DNA of 64,000 bases from contig OY282605.1 in NCBI GenBank assembly GCA_958298945.1, positions 122,446,267 to 122,510,266 on the forward strand. The letters are read 5' to 3'. Shown here one piece after another: positions 1 through 12,000 of the stretch. The notes below the pieces were generated by a model that did not search any database, was not told the origin of the DNA, and worked only from the letters and a program-made list of their open reading frames with translations. Position 1 is the stretch's first letter. The number at the start of each line of letters is the position of its first letter. The translations under genes and the position numbers were made by a program. The DNA is from Atherix ibis (taxonomy: Eukaryota; Arthropoda; Insecta; Diptera; Athericidae).

Positions 1-1899
1 CTACTCTTTTTTCGGTAGTACGAAAATTATGACATCGACTATAATTTAATTTTGTGACAAAAAAGAAGGAATTTTTTTTTATATCAAATTACCAAAATTA
101 CGATAAAATAAAACCTTGAAAAATGTTCAAAATAAAATTCAAGCTAGTTAGTGAGCGATAAAAACTATTTGATAACCAAAACGCATATGATAAATATATA
201 TTTTGCCAAGATATTAAAAGATTTTATTTAAACCATACTAATGGGTACTTTAATATTGTACAATAAAATTCTTTGGTATAGCTTAAAATTTAACCTAAAA
301 TACATACAACAAGTAAGCGCAGATATGTCTGCTTAGATGAGTTTTTTACACTTTTTGAATATTCTTATACGAATTTGACTGACGTTTGGTTTTTTTTTTT
401 TTAAATAAAGATAAAAAACGATCTAATCGGAATTTTTATCAGATACTACCAATATAGGAGAAATTATTTTACATATTAAAAAATTCACTATTTTATGGTT
501 AAATGAAAAATTTCTACTCTGTTTTAGTATCAATAAACTCTGTTTTTTGGTACAAAATTCGAACTTCTGATTATTCTGTTCTACTGTAAAAAATAATGGA
601 GTTCGAAAAATATTTAATGGTCGAAAAATCCAAAAAAAATTCCTCAGTAATTACTTTTTCTTTTTTTTTGGTTTCAAATAAACTCCAAAACTAATGAATA
701 AAACTAAATTTTATAAAAATTGATATATTTTGAAATGGACGAGAAATATTTCCATAATTTTTGTGTAATTTTTTCTGACTATTAATTTAAGTGAAAAACA
801 TTATTTTGGAAATGAAAACATTTATTGGAAACAGTGTTCAAAAAAGTATGAGTAAATTTAAAAAAAAAAAAACGAGTATTGCCGGCTTTCTAAACTACTA
901 AGCGAATAGATAGACAAACAAAAAATCTACAACTGACACTGAGATGAAATTGCCGCTTCGATATCATTGAAATAGGCTATGTTGAAATTGTCCAACTTTG
1001 AGAGATTCCGAGATCTAATCTTACCTACGTGTGTATCGTACACATCCCAGGGGATATCAAAAGCATACGTACAATAGATGGCAATGACTGTATTCGTGGT
1101 ACACGTTTCAAATTTGAAGAAAATTAAAACACTTTTTTTTCAAGTTTTATTATATTTATTATTATTTGTTTTTGTTGTTTTTTTTGTTGTTTTTTTTTTG
1201 TTTTTTTTTTTTGGTAGAAAAATTATTTTATGTACTAGAATTATATTAGTTTGTTTCGAAGTTATGAAGCGATTTGAGAGAAATTTTTAGTATAAAAACT
1301 GGAGAATTATGACCAGAAGCAATTACTGAACCAAAGGTATTGGAGTGAAGAGAAATTGAAACAGTAACAGAAACAGAAATATCAGTACCATCATCATCAT
1401 CATCTCCCCAATCCAATAGCAAACTAAAATGTACTACATACGAATATAAACATGTTTCACACTCGGTGCTCTCGACCATTCCTATTGCTGCTCTATGTGA
1501 CGTCTAGAGTATAGGCGATACTCTGATGTATCATACCACCAATAGTAAAATCATATCGAACACTGAGATGATTATCATTGGATTTCACCAAAAAAAATAA
1601 AAAATAAGTTGACGCGTGCAATATATTTTGTAAATTGTAAAATTGAAAGGTCAAAGTTGGAATAACCCGGCTTAAAAAATGCAGTCAAATAAATCTGTTT
1701 CTTAATTTGATTGCATTTTCTTGTTGGTTTTTTGTTAAATATATTTCGTAGATAATGAATCAAAAAATAATAGCAAATTCACTTGTTTGATGATGGCTAA
1801 GAGTGAAATCAGTTGCAAAAAGGGGGGGGGGTGTGGAAGGGCTGAAATTTGAATATCAACTTGGATTCACAATAATTGTGAAATTATTGGTCATTCAAA

Positions 1900-2720
1900 A
1901 GAGTGATGAAAGTGCCATCAACCATGTACTTGTGTACCATCAACCCCCTCACACTAGACACCAGTAGCACCGAATAGATTTAAACTCTAGCAATAGCAGT
2001 CGCGCGTGCACACACATTCCAGGTTAATTCGACGCTCAGCCGACTAGCCGGACGGACCGATGAACAACTCACACTCAACACAAGATTAAAAAACAACAAC
2101 ACAGCACAACACACACCAACAATAAATAGAAGAGGAAAAAAAAAATGCCAAAGTGAATTTTATTCGGCACTGCTCTTTGATAATTAACAAAAAAAAAAAT
2201 ATTTCTTCATCTGCGGCGCTTTTCGATCAACGAGACACTTAACGAAGGACATTGCACTTTTATTTAGATATATATATATATATATATGCACAGATATTTG
2301 CGGTAGAAACTTCAATCTTTACTAGGTGTCATAATAAAATGAATAATTAATTCATATTTTAATTGATATACATGTATATATATTTTCCTCACACTATAGA
2401 TTATGCGAAAACAATAAAATTATATATATATACATATATATGATTAGGTAGTTTATAGATAGATGGAAGAAATGTTGTGTCTCACCTCCTACCCGATACA
2501 TATTTGTCGTCATTTTTACTAAACAAACACTATGCAGTCAACTTGGGTTTTTATTTCGCGGCACAATTTATTAGTTAAATAGCAATCAAAAAGCATTATA
2601 GAACATTTTTTCTTGACACTTTATACGCGCATTTCAATTGTTATCATCAACACAATCACACTAGACGCGCTCCGAATAACGCCATCTTAGATTTTCGACT
2701 GGTCAAGTTTTATTTCATAC
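1900..2720 (-). promoter_or_regulatory. Possible promoter / 5' UTR region, minus strand
   Basis: This block is richer in CG and CA dinucleotides than its surroundings and has no long open frame, as fly 5' untranslated regions often are. On the minus strand it contains AAGATGGCG (2688-2680), resembling a YY1/Pho site, and a TATA-like TATAAAGTG (2625-2617). If it is a promoter, the gene would run leftward out of the window. No transcript evidence is available, so this is a weak inference. Confidence 0.22.
2268..2287. repeat. (AT)n microsatellite
   Basis: An uninterrupted AT dinucleotide run of about ten units, in non-coding DNA. A similar run lies at 5657-5678, between the 3' ends of TMEM192 and FAM161. 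Confidence 0.8.
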
Positions 2721-4072
2721 ACTTTCATATGGCAATACAAGAAAATTTCATTCTCGGATCATACAAGTATATTCGTAATGTCAAATATCGTGTCTTATTT
2801 GAACTTCCAAAAAAAACTCGACTGTTCTATTATTTATCAAGCTTTATATATTTATATTTTTTTTACAATGCGAATAAAATTTATATATTCATATGCATAA
2901 GAAAATTATAATATTATTATTTTTGGAAAATTTTAAATATCGTCAATTTATTTTTGTTTAAATAAATCAAAGAAATTGACTATAAATATTCATTGGGAAT
3001 GATTTTGTTATAAAAAAAATAAATTACACTTCTTTGTAAATTTTGTTTATTTCAATTTTAAAGAATATAATTCAAAGATATATTTTATACATTTTTTATT
3101 AAATATCATATAGTTCTAACTGAAAAAAATTATATAAGGGAATGAAAATCATTAAATATTGTTACTGAAATTAATAATACTATAGTTTAAATAATTTCAA
3201 CATTCCACTTTTTATTATATTTCTTCTGTAGTTAATATGCGGCAATTTTAAAAATAAATAGGTTTTATAAGCAATTAATTATACAAATCTACTACTGTAT
3301 TTAAATTGAAAGCAAAAACTAAACTTTTATCTTTAATTATATTAAATATGAAAAATTTCTCTAATTTAAAAATTAACTTTTGTATATAATTTGTACTTAA
3401 ATATATTTTTTCCAAAATTTGAACAAAAAAAATTGAAATTTCAATTTCAATTTTATTCTTTTATCATCTTTGGATTAAATATTAAATAAATTTTAATAGT
3501 TTATTTATGCAAATAACAGAATTTATTTAATGTATACCAGTTAAAAAAATATGGGATTATTTTACAAAAAAAAACTTCGTTCCACAGATATTTTCGAAAT
3601 TTTCTTATAATGGCAGTACTAATTATAAATGTTTATAAAATAAATGATTAAGTCAAAGTGTTAGAGAATGTTTTATTAAATTGAAATAATATTTTTAAAA
3701 ATATTTCTGTTTATTAAATATTATAAGAAATAAAAAAATTATATTAAATTATATTTGATCTGGTTGTCATATAATTAACTAGAATCAAATGACATTTGTA
3801 ATTTTGGGTACTTCGAATTGATAAGTCTACACAGAAAAATAAATCAACGATAAGCAAATAAAATTTTGATAGACTATTTTTTTTAATTTTGATTAGATTA
3901 TTTGTCATGAAGTAGGGGAATTATTATGGTTAGTTTGGATCCTAACTTTGGTAGAAGTGTTGTGAGTTGTTGTTTCGGCGAAAATAGCCGGTTGTATATT
4001 TTCCAAAGCAGAAGCATTAATATTGTTATATTATTATAGGGTGCACGATTTTTAACTGATACAACAAATACA

Positions 4073-5394
4073 ATGGACAACGAACAGGATGAATTGATTG
4101 ATCCTGTCATCTCTACAGAAGATGCAGACCCATTTAAACGTCTAAAAACAATTCCGCATATTTGGTAAATAATTGTTATATTTTTTTTTCAAACCGAATT
4201 TTTTAAGTACAATTTCAAAAGAGCTACATAAATTTACATGTATGTTTTATCCAAGCAAAGAAGAAATGCATCGTTGACGTATTATGTCTTATTGCGATTC
4301 GCATTGTTAACGCGATCGGTCTGAATCATCTTAAGTTCATGGCCAAAGAAAAAAAAACAATCAAAAGCTGAGAAATAAAAATTAATCTTGACTAAGCAAT
4401 TTTTTTGCAAATACAATCACAAGTGTTATTACCTATTATCGTGTATTGCACATACATTTTCAGAATAATAAAAAATTTAAAAATGAACAGTCTGACAGTA
4501 GACTTCTTATATTAATGTTTATGTTTATTTAAAGTGTACACACGCTTATCTCGGTCGCAATTTCTGTTGTTGGTATAATACTAGCTGTAGTATGGGAAGA
4601 CGAGAAACGATGCAAAGCATATTTTATAATGCTTTATTTACGCGGAGCATTTTGGTTTATAACATTCGTAAGTTGATTATTAATTTTTTTTGGCAACAAA
4701 AATAAATCAAGTATTGTTGAGAAGTTTTTTTTTGTTTGTGTTATGTTGTTATCGGTTTTTTAGATTATGAATCATATAATAAAGATGCACCACGATAATT
4801 TACGAATGAACGGATATCATGAATTTTACCGGCAAACGAATGTACACAAGGAAATTCCACTTTATGTAGTATCCCTTTGGAATACAGTAATATTGATTAT
4901 ACAATCTCTAATACATGACTATTATGGAACGCATTTTTGGGAGCAATGCCTAAAACAGTTCCTATCGCCGATTGTATACATGACAGCATTTTCTTTGACC
5001 GAAACATTTGTTCTCGCATGCGTTAATGGATCATATATTGGTAAATATGCTCTTTATACTAATAATACTCATAATATAATAATAAAAAAATTCTTTACCA
5101 TTAATATTATGCAGCAAAAGTGGTTAAATTCAATAAGACCGCCCCATCACCAGATGCTCTCAGAGGCCATTTAACTACTGGAATAGTGGGCTTTATCCAA
5201 CCAGGTGCCAATACAACAGCACTTTTGGAAGCTCAGGTAATATTAATACAAAAAAAACTACAACAAAAAAAAAATTCTAATAAAAAACTTATTTTCAGGC
5301 TGATCTCATTGCTTATTATAAAGAACAGAACTTCCAATTGAATGTTAAACTTTTACAACTTAACTTGCAAAATCAGAGTTTATTAAGAGTTTGA
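4073..5394 (+). CDS. TMEM192: TMEM192-like lysosomal membrane protein
   Basis: Five exons: 4073-4164, 4535-4667, 4764-5040, 5115-5236 and 5299-5394. They join in frame to 239 residues (human TMEM192 is 271). Every junction has GT donor and AG acceptor. Exon 2 encodes the first membrane segment, ending in [12 protein letters not shown]. Exon 3 has the family's [14 protein letters not shown] stretch and [11 protein letters not shown], followed by a further membrane segment. Exon 4 carries an FNKTAP..D..RG pattern typical of the cytoplasmic tail. The last exon is a short helical tail ending LLRV. TMEM192 proteins are multi-pass proteins of lysosomes and late endosomes whose biochemical role is not settled. 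The ATG at 4073 is the only one in frame upstream of the first donor. The gene is convergent with FAM161, about 340 bp apart. Confidence 0.85.
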
Positions 5395-5731
5395 GACTAT
5401 TTTATTAACAAAAGAAGCAAATGTTATAATTTTAATTTGAAAGAAAAATTATTTTACTAAATTTAAGAATTATTGATTTTAAATTTTATAAAAAAAAACT
5501 AGAAGAAGAGTTAAAATAATGAATAAAATTGAATACAACTGATGATTAACCTACTGGGTATATCTTAATATTTTACTAATAAAAACAATATACAATTGTG
5601 AATCGATTATATTTTTATTATTATCTATATAATAAAGTATTTAAAATGTATTTTTAATATATATATATATATATATATTTTCAGTATTTGAGAAGAAATG
5701 ATCTCTGCGTTTTGGAGGAAAATTATTTTAT
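5395..5731. other. Intergenic 3'-3' spacer
   Basis: AT-rich space between the convergent TMEM192 and FAM161 stop codons. It includes AATAAA-like polyadenylation signals (for example near 5521) and an (AT)n run at 5657-5678. No further feature is seen. Confidence 0.6.
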
Positions 5732-8042
5732 TTATAAATAAGCTCTATCTTCGCTAGCTAGATCATCGCTATCGGTGTGATGCTGTTTGATGAATTTACA
5801 TCCTTTCGAAAACCATTTTGTATATGAATTATTTGTGTGACTATTTACTGAATTAGGTGTACCTTTCTGGTGGTCTACATCTTTTCTACATTTTTTCTTT
5901 TTAAGTTTATGGAAGTAAAGGCGGCACTCTTTACCGCAATCGTGTGAAACTTGTCCAACTTTTGGTCCCCAGAAGGTGTTACCTTCTAGTAGGAGAGGAG
6001 CAGCTCTTACACGCTCACGCATAAGACTCATACTCGTCTCGTACTCCTCGTCCCGTAGTCTTTGTTCCGCTTTACGTGTTGCTAGACGCAAAGATAAATC
6101 CTCATCGTGGGTCTCGCTTAAAAAATTAATCTTAGACAATTATTTTTAAATATTTTCTTCAAAAAAAAACCTTACATCAAGCCAAGAGATTTCCATGCTG
6201 CTGTTTTCCGAACACCCCAATCCATACGTGGATAATTCCGTTCATAACAATCTAATGAGGGTTTTACTTTTTTCTTAACAACTTCAGCTCGAAGAGTAGC
6301 CGCTAAATTGGGTCTAGCAACTGGATATATGGGCGATGGTGAGAATCCATAAAGTGTCGAATTATCCGAGTTATTCGACTTGGACTGAAATTAAATTGCA
6401 TTTTGTTTAAATTATAGTTTAAATTACACATAATTACAGTGTACATACTTTAGCTGAATCATTAATTGGAACAGGACTAAGAAAAGATGATATCTTTGCT
6501 TTTCTAATATTTTTTTGTGATTTTTTTGATTTTCGCTTTTTAAATTTTCCAACAGAAGAGTTACTTGTTGGTGCTGGGGATATTTTAAAGTTTTTTTCTC
6601 TTTGCGCCATTGATGGTGGTAGTGAAGATTGTTTTAAAAGTTCTTCAGCCCTAATTTTTTTATTCAAATTTCTTAAATTATTTTTACAAAAAATTAAATT
6701 GTTGTACATTTTTATGTGCAATAAATTTAATTTGGTTTATAATGACAATTACTTAAAATATTCATCTTCCCATAGTTTATTGTAAAAATAATTGCTAAAT
6801 AAGTTTTTTGGACAAGGTCTCGCCTTAAATGTTGAATTTCTATTAAGCATCTTCTCTTTTTCTAATAAATCACTTGGACATCGACTATGTGTTCTTTCAG
6901 TAAAATTAAAAGTTTTCATTTTTGATTGAAGTTCAAGGCTTGAGTTAAGTTTTGCTAATTGACTCCTTAGTTGGTTGAACGACAGAATCAGTAGTATAAT
7001 TTTTTTTATGCATATTTGATGATTATTTAAAAGTTTTACTTACTTCAATTTTTGTTCTTCCATTATTTGATTAAAAAGTGGTATTCTTGATGTTAACGGT
7101 ACCGGATTTGCTTTGAATTTTTTCTCTTTCGCTTTGATTTTTGAATTTAATGATGAACATCTATCTCTAAAGTATAAATCGTCCAATAGTTTTTCTTCCT
7201 GTTCCCTAAAATATGTAACCAAAAATGTTCAATTGAAATTCGTTTTTTTTTTGTTTTAAATAAAATTGTTAGTGACAATAAATACCTTTGTGTCATCTTA
7301 AATGGTTTCGGTATTGTAACTGAAGAGGAAGACCGTAGTGGGCTTACAGATTTACTTCGAACGAACTTTCGTTGCGCAGAACGTATGCGACTAGGTGGAT
7401 CTGGATTTTTTACAATTGGTATTGGTTTCTCAATAAGAGATACTTCAGATTTCAATGGTAGATCGGTTTTCAGAGCACTACTTTTAGACGATGGCTTATT
7501 AGATATTATTAAACTTTTTGGTCGATAATTCAAATTTTTATCTCTAGAACAGGTGCTATTATTTAAAGAAGACAATGATGCGGAATTTCGTTTCAGTCTT
7601 GAGCACATATCTTTTAACATTTTCAATTTCGAATAGAATTCATTTTCAGTTAAATGATTAATATCATGGTAATCTGTAAACATAGTATTTTTTTTTTTAA
7701 ATTTAATATTTGATAAGAGTAATTTACTATATACTTATTATTTTTACCTGGAATACTATCATAAAAATCAATTAACGAACGAAGATTACATATATCAGTA
7801 GAATCAGAACAGTAAAAATTATTTTTATTTTTATCTTTCATATCTTTAATATTAAGAAATCTCATTCTATTATTTAAGGTACTTAATGGTCTCTCATAAT
7901 GTGGCACTGGTTGTTGACTTGATGGATTAACTGGCTGTTTTATACAAGAATTAGTAAATATTGAACAGGTATGTGACGACATATTTATTTTTTTACTTTC
8001 TAATCGATAACAGTTATTTATTAGTGTATTAAATGTTTCCAT
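5732..8042 (-). CDS. FAM161: FAM161-family ciliary/centrosomal protein
   Basis: Seven exons on the minus strand: 8042-7748, 7673-7286, 7205-7044, 6965-6753, 6650-6449, 6384-6176 and 6116-5732. They join in frame to about 617 residues, close to vertebrate FAM161A. Family marks in order are LTENEFYSKLKMLK near the start of exon 2, FKANPVPLTSRIPLFNQI in exon 3, FKARPCPKN in exon 4, RAEELLKQSSLPPSM-type sequence in exon 5, a DWGVRKTAAWKSLGL segment in exon 6, and ERVRAAPLLLEG in exon 7. The C-terminus is rich in lysine and cysteine. FAM161 proteins bind microtubules at centrosomes and the ciliary connecting region. The acceptor of exon 4 has a nearby in-frame alternative (6962). An ATG at 8090 is also in frame; 8042 was preferred because it has a better context and an X-box-like site lies over it. 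Confidence 0.82.
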
Positions 8043-8048
8043 GGTTAC
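8035..8048. promoter_or_regulatory. X-box-like palindrome over the FAM161 start codon
   Basis: The sequence GTTTCCATGGTTAC matches the RFX X-box consensus GTTNCCATRGNAAC at 13 of 14 positions. RFX factors drive ciliary genes in animals, and FAM161 is ciliary. It overlaps the presumed start codon, so a chance match through the CCATGG context cannot be excluded. Confidence 0.35.
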
Positions 8049-9060
8049 AAAAAGGTAAAATTGGATTTGTTTTGTATTCTTTGAGGGCACAGATTAATTT
8101 GTCACTGCTGGGGAATTGTTGTGAATTGGTCTCATAGAGCGAATAATTTGAAAATTATATTTATTCTAATATGAAATTCATATTATTTCAATCAAATATG
8201 CCCAAAATTAAAAAATAAAAATTTGAAGTAAAATTGATAATCTGCTATTTATAAAAATATAACTATGAGTGAAATTATTATAATTAAAATAAACTATAGA
8301 TAAAAATAACTTAATTTAAATTGTTATAAAGTCGAAAAATACATTAGAAAAATCATTATTCATTTCAAACAGTTCACATTTATATGAATAATTTATTTTT
8401 TTAATATTATTTTAAATAAATAATATTAAACATTATTTATTATTTTAAAATTTAAAAATAATCAAAATTTATAATATTTTATATTATTTTAAATAATAAA
8501 AAATTTGGAAAATTTGTTGAAAATATTTTTATAAATTTTTAATTCAATTCGTTTTAGTTTTAAGCAAATAAATATATTTTAAAACTATTAGAATTTCTTA
8601 AATTTGTTTGATCTAAAAAATTACAAACTAATAAAAATATGTTTTTTTATTTCAAATAACTGTTAATATCATTGTTATAAAAGAAACCATATTTAATTTT
8701 TTAAATTATCAGTTTTTATGCAGAATTCTCAAATTTAGAATGTTTTAAAAAAAAAAAAATTATTGTGCAAATGATAAAAAATTAACCAATATCTATTCAT
8801 TGTCGGATAAAATTAATCTATCTCGTGTTGTTGCTCCAACTATGCGGATAAAATTTCACCTCTATTGGCAGCACTGATTAATTAACAACAAAGTTCAGCT
8901 GACACAATTGTTTTGAGAATGAATTGATGTGATACGTTTCCATTAGTCAGAAGTGTTAGTGGTGGTCAACCGAAATATCCAGATAAAAATTGAACTTAAT
9001 TTTGTGTGATTTTATTTTAGTAAATTCAGTCGAATTGTGAAAATCGTAGCAAATGTTAAA
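8049..9060. promoter_or_regulatory. Shared upstream region of FAM161 and the cathepsin gene
   Basis: About 1 kb separating two divergent genes (FAM161 on minus, cathepsin F on plus). It must hold both promoters unless alternative first exons exist. 8160-8760 is very AT-rich. From 8800 the composition rises towards the cathepsin start and probably includes its 5' UTR. No specific TATA box could be assigned with confidence. Confidence 0.4.
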
Positions 9061-12000
9061 ATGAAAAGTGCTGTGGTGGTATTTTTGGTGTTAGCCATAT
9101 TTTTCGATGCATCTAAAGGTTTCGAAAATAGTGTTTCTGATACTGTCCAACAGGTAAATAAAATGGTTTACTACTAATTAAAATAATAAAAATAATATTT
9201 ATCAACGAATTTTTGTATAAATTTTTTTGTTTTGTTGGGTTTAATAAAAACATAATATGGAAAGCTAGTTTTTGTTTTCACTTTTTCACAATTTGCATCA
9301 AATAATACGAAATCATTTTGCTCGTGGATACTAAATCTGGGGCTATTGTGCATTTAGTATGAGCACTGCTTTTTTAATGATTCAATGAAAAATTATGCGC
9401 ATTTACTTCACTTATAGCATCTATAATTATCGATGATGGGAAAAAATACGAAACAAAACGAATCTTCATAGTTTAATAATTTTTTGGTTGTACAATTTCA
9501 GTTAATGTTGCAAAAATCCTAACTTTCTTTGTTTATAAGATAACATTGTGGTTGGCCTCAGTTGAGCATTACTCGTATTTTTCAGAGATAGAAAATCAGA
9601 ACAAATGATTTTTTTTTTTTTTTCATATTATCATGAATAAGTAGAACAATCTTGATTAATCACTAAAATCAAATATGCTTCCGATGCGTGTATATATATT
9701 TACATAAATATATGATCTGAGTAAGATTTGCTTTCGAAAAAAAAGTATTGTGTGTAGAATTTTTTATACTGAGGAAATAGTAATAAAATCAAAATTTTAC
9801 TTATTACTATTGGACACGTACGTCTGACTGAAGAGGAACACTATCTTAACAACAAATTCTTTGTAATGAAAATAAATACGTCGTATGTGTGCATGAGAAT
9901 TTTTGCTAATAAATTTCAGTTTAAAAAAAAAGCAATTATCAAATGTTTATTCACCAATTTCGCATAATAATGCAAATGTTGTCATTTAATTTGGTTATAA
10001 TCTTTACATTTTCGTCATATTTCAGTATATTAGAAATATATTTCCCCCTCCTGATCCCCGGCTATTATAAAATGCCAGTAATAAATTTATACAAAACCGA
10101 TCAGATAACCTTTATTATATAAATTGTTTGTACTAAGAACCTATAATAGTCCACAGACACTAGAGATACTATTTAAATTTATTTAATAAATATAATAATT
10201 GTTATATATAGTACATTTATTTATACGAAAAAAATAGTTTTGTAATATTATAAGAAGTTAATATTATAATATAATTAGTTATGGAATATTGTAATAAATT
10301 TACTTTTCTTTTACATAAAAAGATTTTGAAAAATAAACATCTAGGCTACTTAAATACTGTTTCGTAATGTTAAAGCTTATTGTAATATGGGGAATTCTAT
10401 ATTATTTGCTAGTTTCATGTATAAATATTTATTTTTTAACCTTTTGGATAAGTACACTATACAAGTAGAATGAGTTATCTATTTTAGTTCATAAGTTTAT
10501 TTCCATAATCCTAAAACAATTAAATTGTTTTCATTAAATTCTATAAAAGTTATGAGCACTTAAGTAGTTGATCTAATTTACACCTAGAGGACGGGTTTTT
10601 TTTATTAATTAACAAAATTTATACTAATTGTCCTTAATTAAAAAATAAATTTTTCTATATTTTTTATACGAAAACATGAACATTTAAGATTTCTAATTGA
10701 AGATCAATTGATGTAGTTAAATTAAATTTGGTATAAATTATAAATTATTTTCAAAATAAATAGATGCGGCATTAAAAATAATCGCAAAAAGGACGGTTTT
10801 AAAAAATATTAGACATATGTACGAGGTCTGTTCTTGCAAAAATTATTTATTTATTCATGAATATCTATTTTGTCCCCTTCAAAGTAATCCCCACCAGATA
10901 TTATGTTATATACTTGTGCCAACGTTTTTTCCAATCCTCGAAGCACTTCAAACAATTATTTTTTGTGATCTTGTTCAGCTCTTCCTTCGATGCCGTCTTT
11001 ATCTTTTCAATCGTAGTGTAGCGTCGTCCTTTCATGGGGCTCTTCAGTTTCGGGAACAACAAAAAGTCACAAGGGACCACATTAGTGTGTTGTTTTTGGT
11101 CAAAAATGGCAAAAGCCAATTTTTGTTCTTCCACAAATCCGGGCGTTTCTGGCGGATTGCTTCGCGCATAACTTACAGGTAATATTCCTTATTGACCGTT
11201 CTACCCTGTGGCAAGAACTCATGATGCATCACGCCCCTGCAATCGAAGAAAACTGTAAGCAAAACCTTCACATTCGACCCAACTTGACGCATTTTTTGGT
11301 CTTGGCTCGTGCGGCAGCTTCCATTGGGATGATTGAGCTTTGTTTTCCACGTCATAACCATAAACCCATAATTCGCCACCAATTATGACCATCTGGAGCA
11401 AATTCTGGTCGTCGCGAACAGAGTCCAGCAACTCCTTAGTAATGTTAATTGAGCAAAAATCAAAGACGAGCCAAAACATATTCAGAAATTAACTGAACAT
11501 TCAAAATGGCCGAACTTGTCGGCATAAGTGAGAGACATGTATACCAAAATAACGCCACCAAAAAATCGAAAATCGAATATACATAACCCGCAGAAATTAA
11601 AAATTCGCGATACTTTTTGAACAGATCTCGTATGTTTTTTTTTTTAAATATTAGTTTTACTTTTATTCATAATAAAATGGAATCAAAATTAACAAAACTA
11701 AAAAAGAGAAGTTTGTATAATGTTAAACTGTAAAATAATAAAATTCTCTAAACGCACTATATTGTTAAAAATTAACAATATTTTAGTTAAATAAACTGTA
11801 AAATAATAAAATTCTACTAATAAAACATTTTCGCACACCTCAAAACAATCTGTGTTATAAAATATCTTATCGATAATCTACAGAATATTTATTTTTAAAT
11901 TTGCTTTAATTTTTAAAATTTGAAGATAAATAATTATTTACAAAAAAAAAATTTTAATTGATATTCTTTTATCAATTATGGTATAATAAGAAAAATGTTT

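Larger units (their letters stand above)
1..4072. other. Gene-poor AT-rich stretch, no coding region seen
   Basis: No reading frame here looks like a conserved protein; the short open frames are low-complexity (poly-T near 1130-1215, an ATC run near 1388-1407). A G run lies near 1821-1830 and an (AT)n microsatellite at 2268-2287. From about 2.7 kb to 4.0 kb the DNA is extremely AT-rich and featureless. The less AT-rich part, about 1.9-2.7 kb, is described separately as a possible promoter. A gene lying off the left edge could own part of this stretch. Confidence 0.6.

Noticed and set aside
1078..1479. Open frames on both strands in the poly-T and ATC-repeat region
   Set aside because: They are low-complexity (Phe/Val and Asp runs) and have no splice context or family resemblance.
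9061..9153. Small secreted peptide gene on its own
   Set aside because: It ends at a good donor in phase 0 and has no stop. The next in-phase acceptor at 19529 continues into a protease that otherwise lacks a signal peptide.
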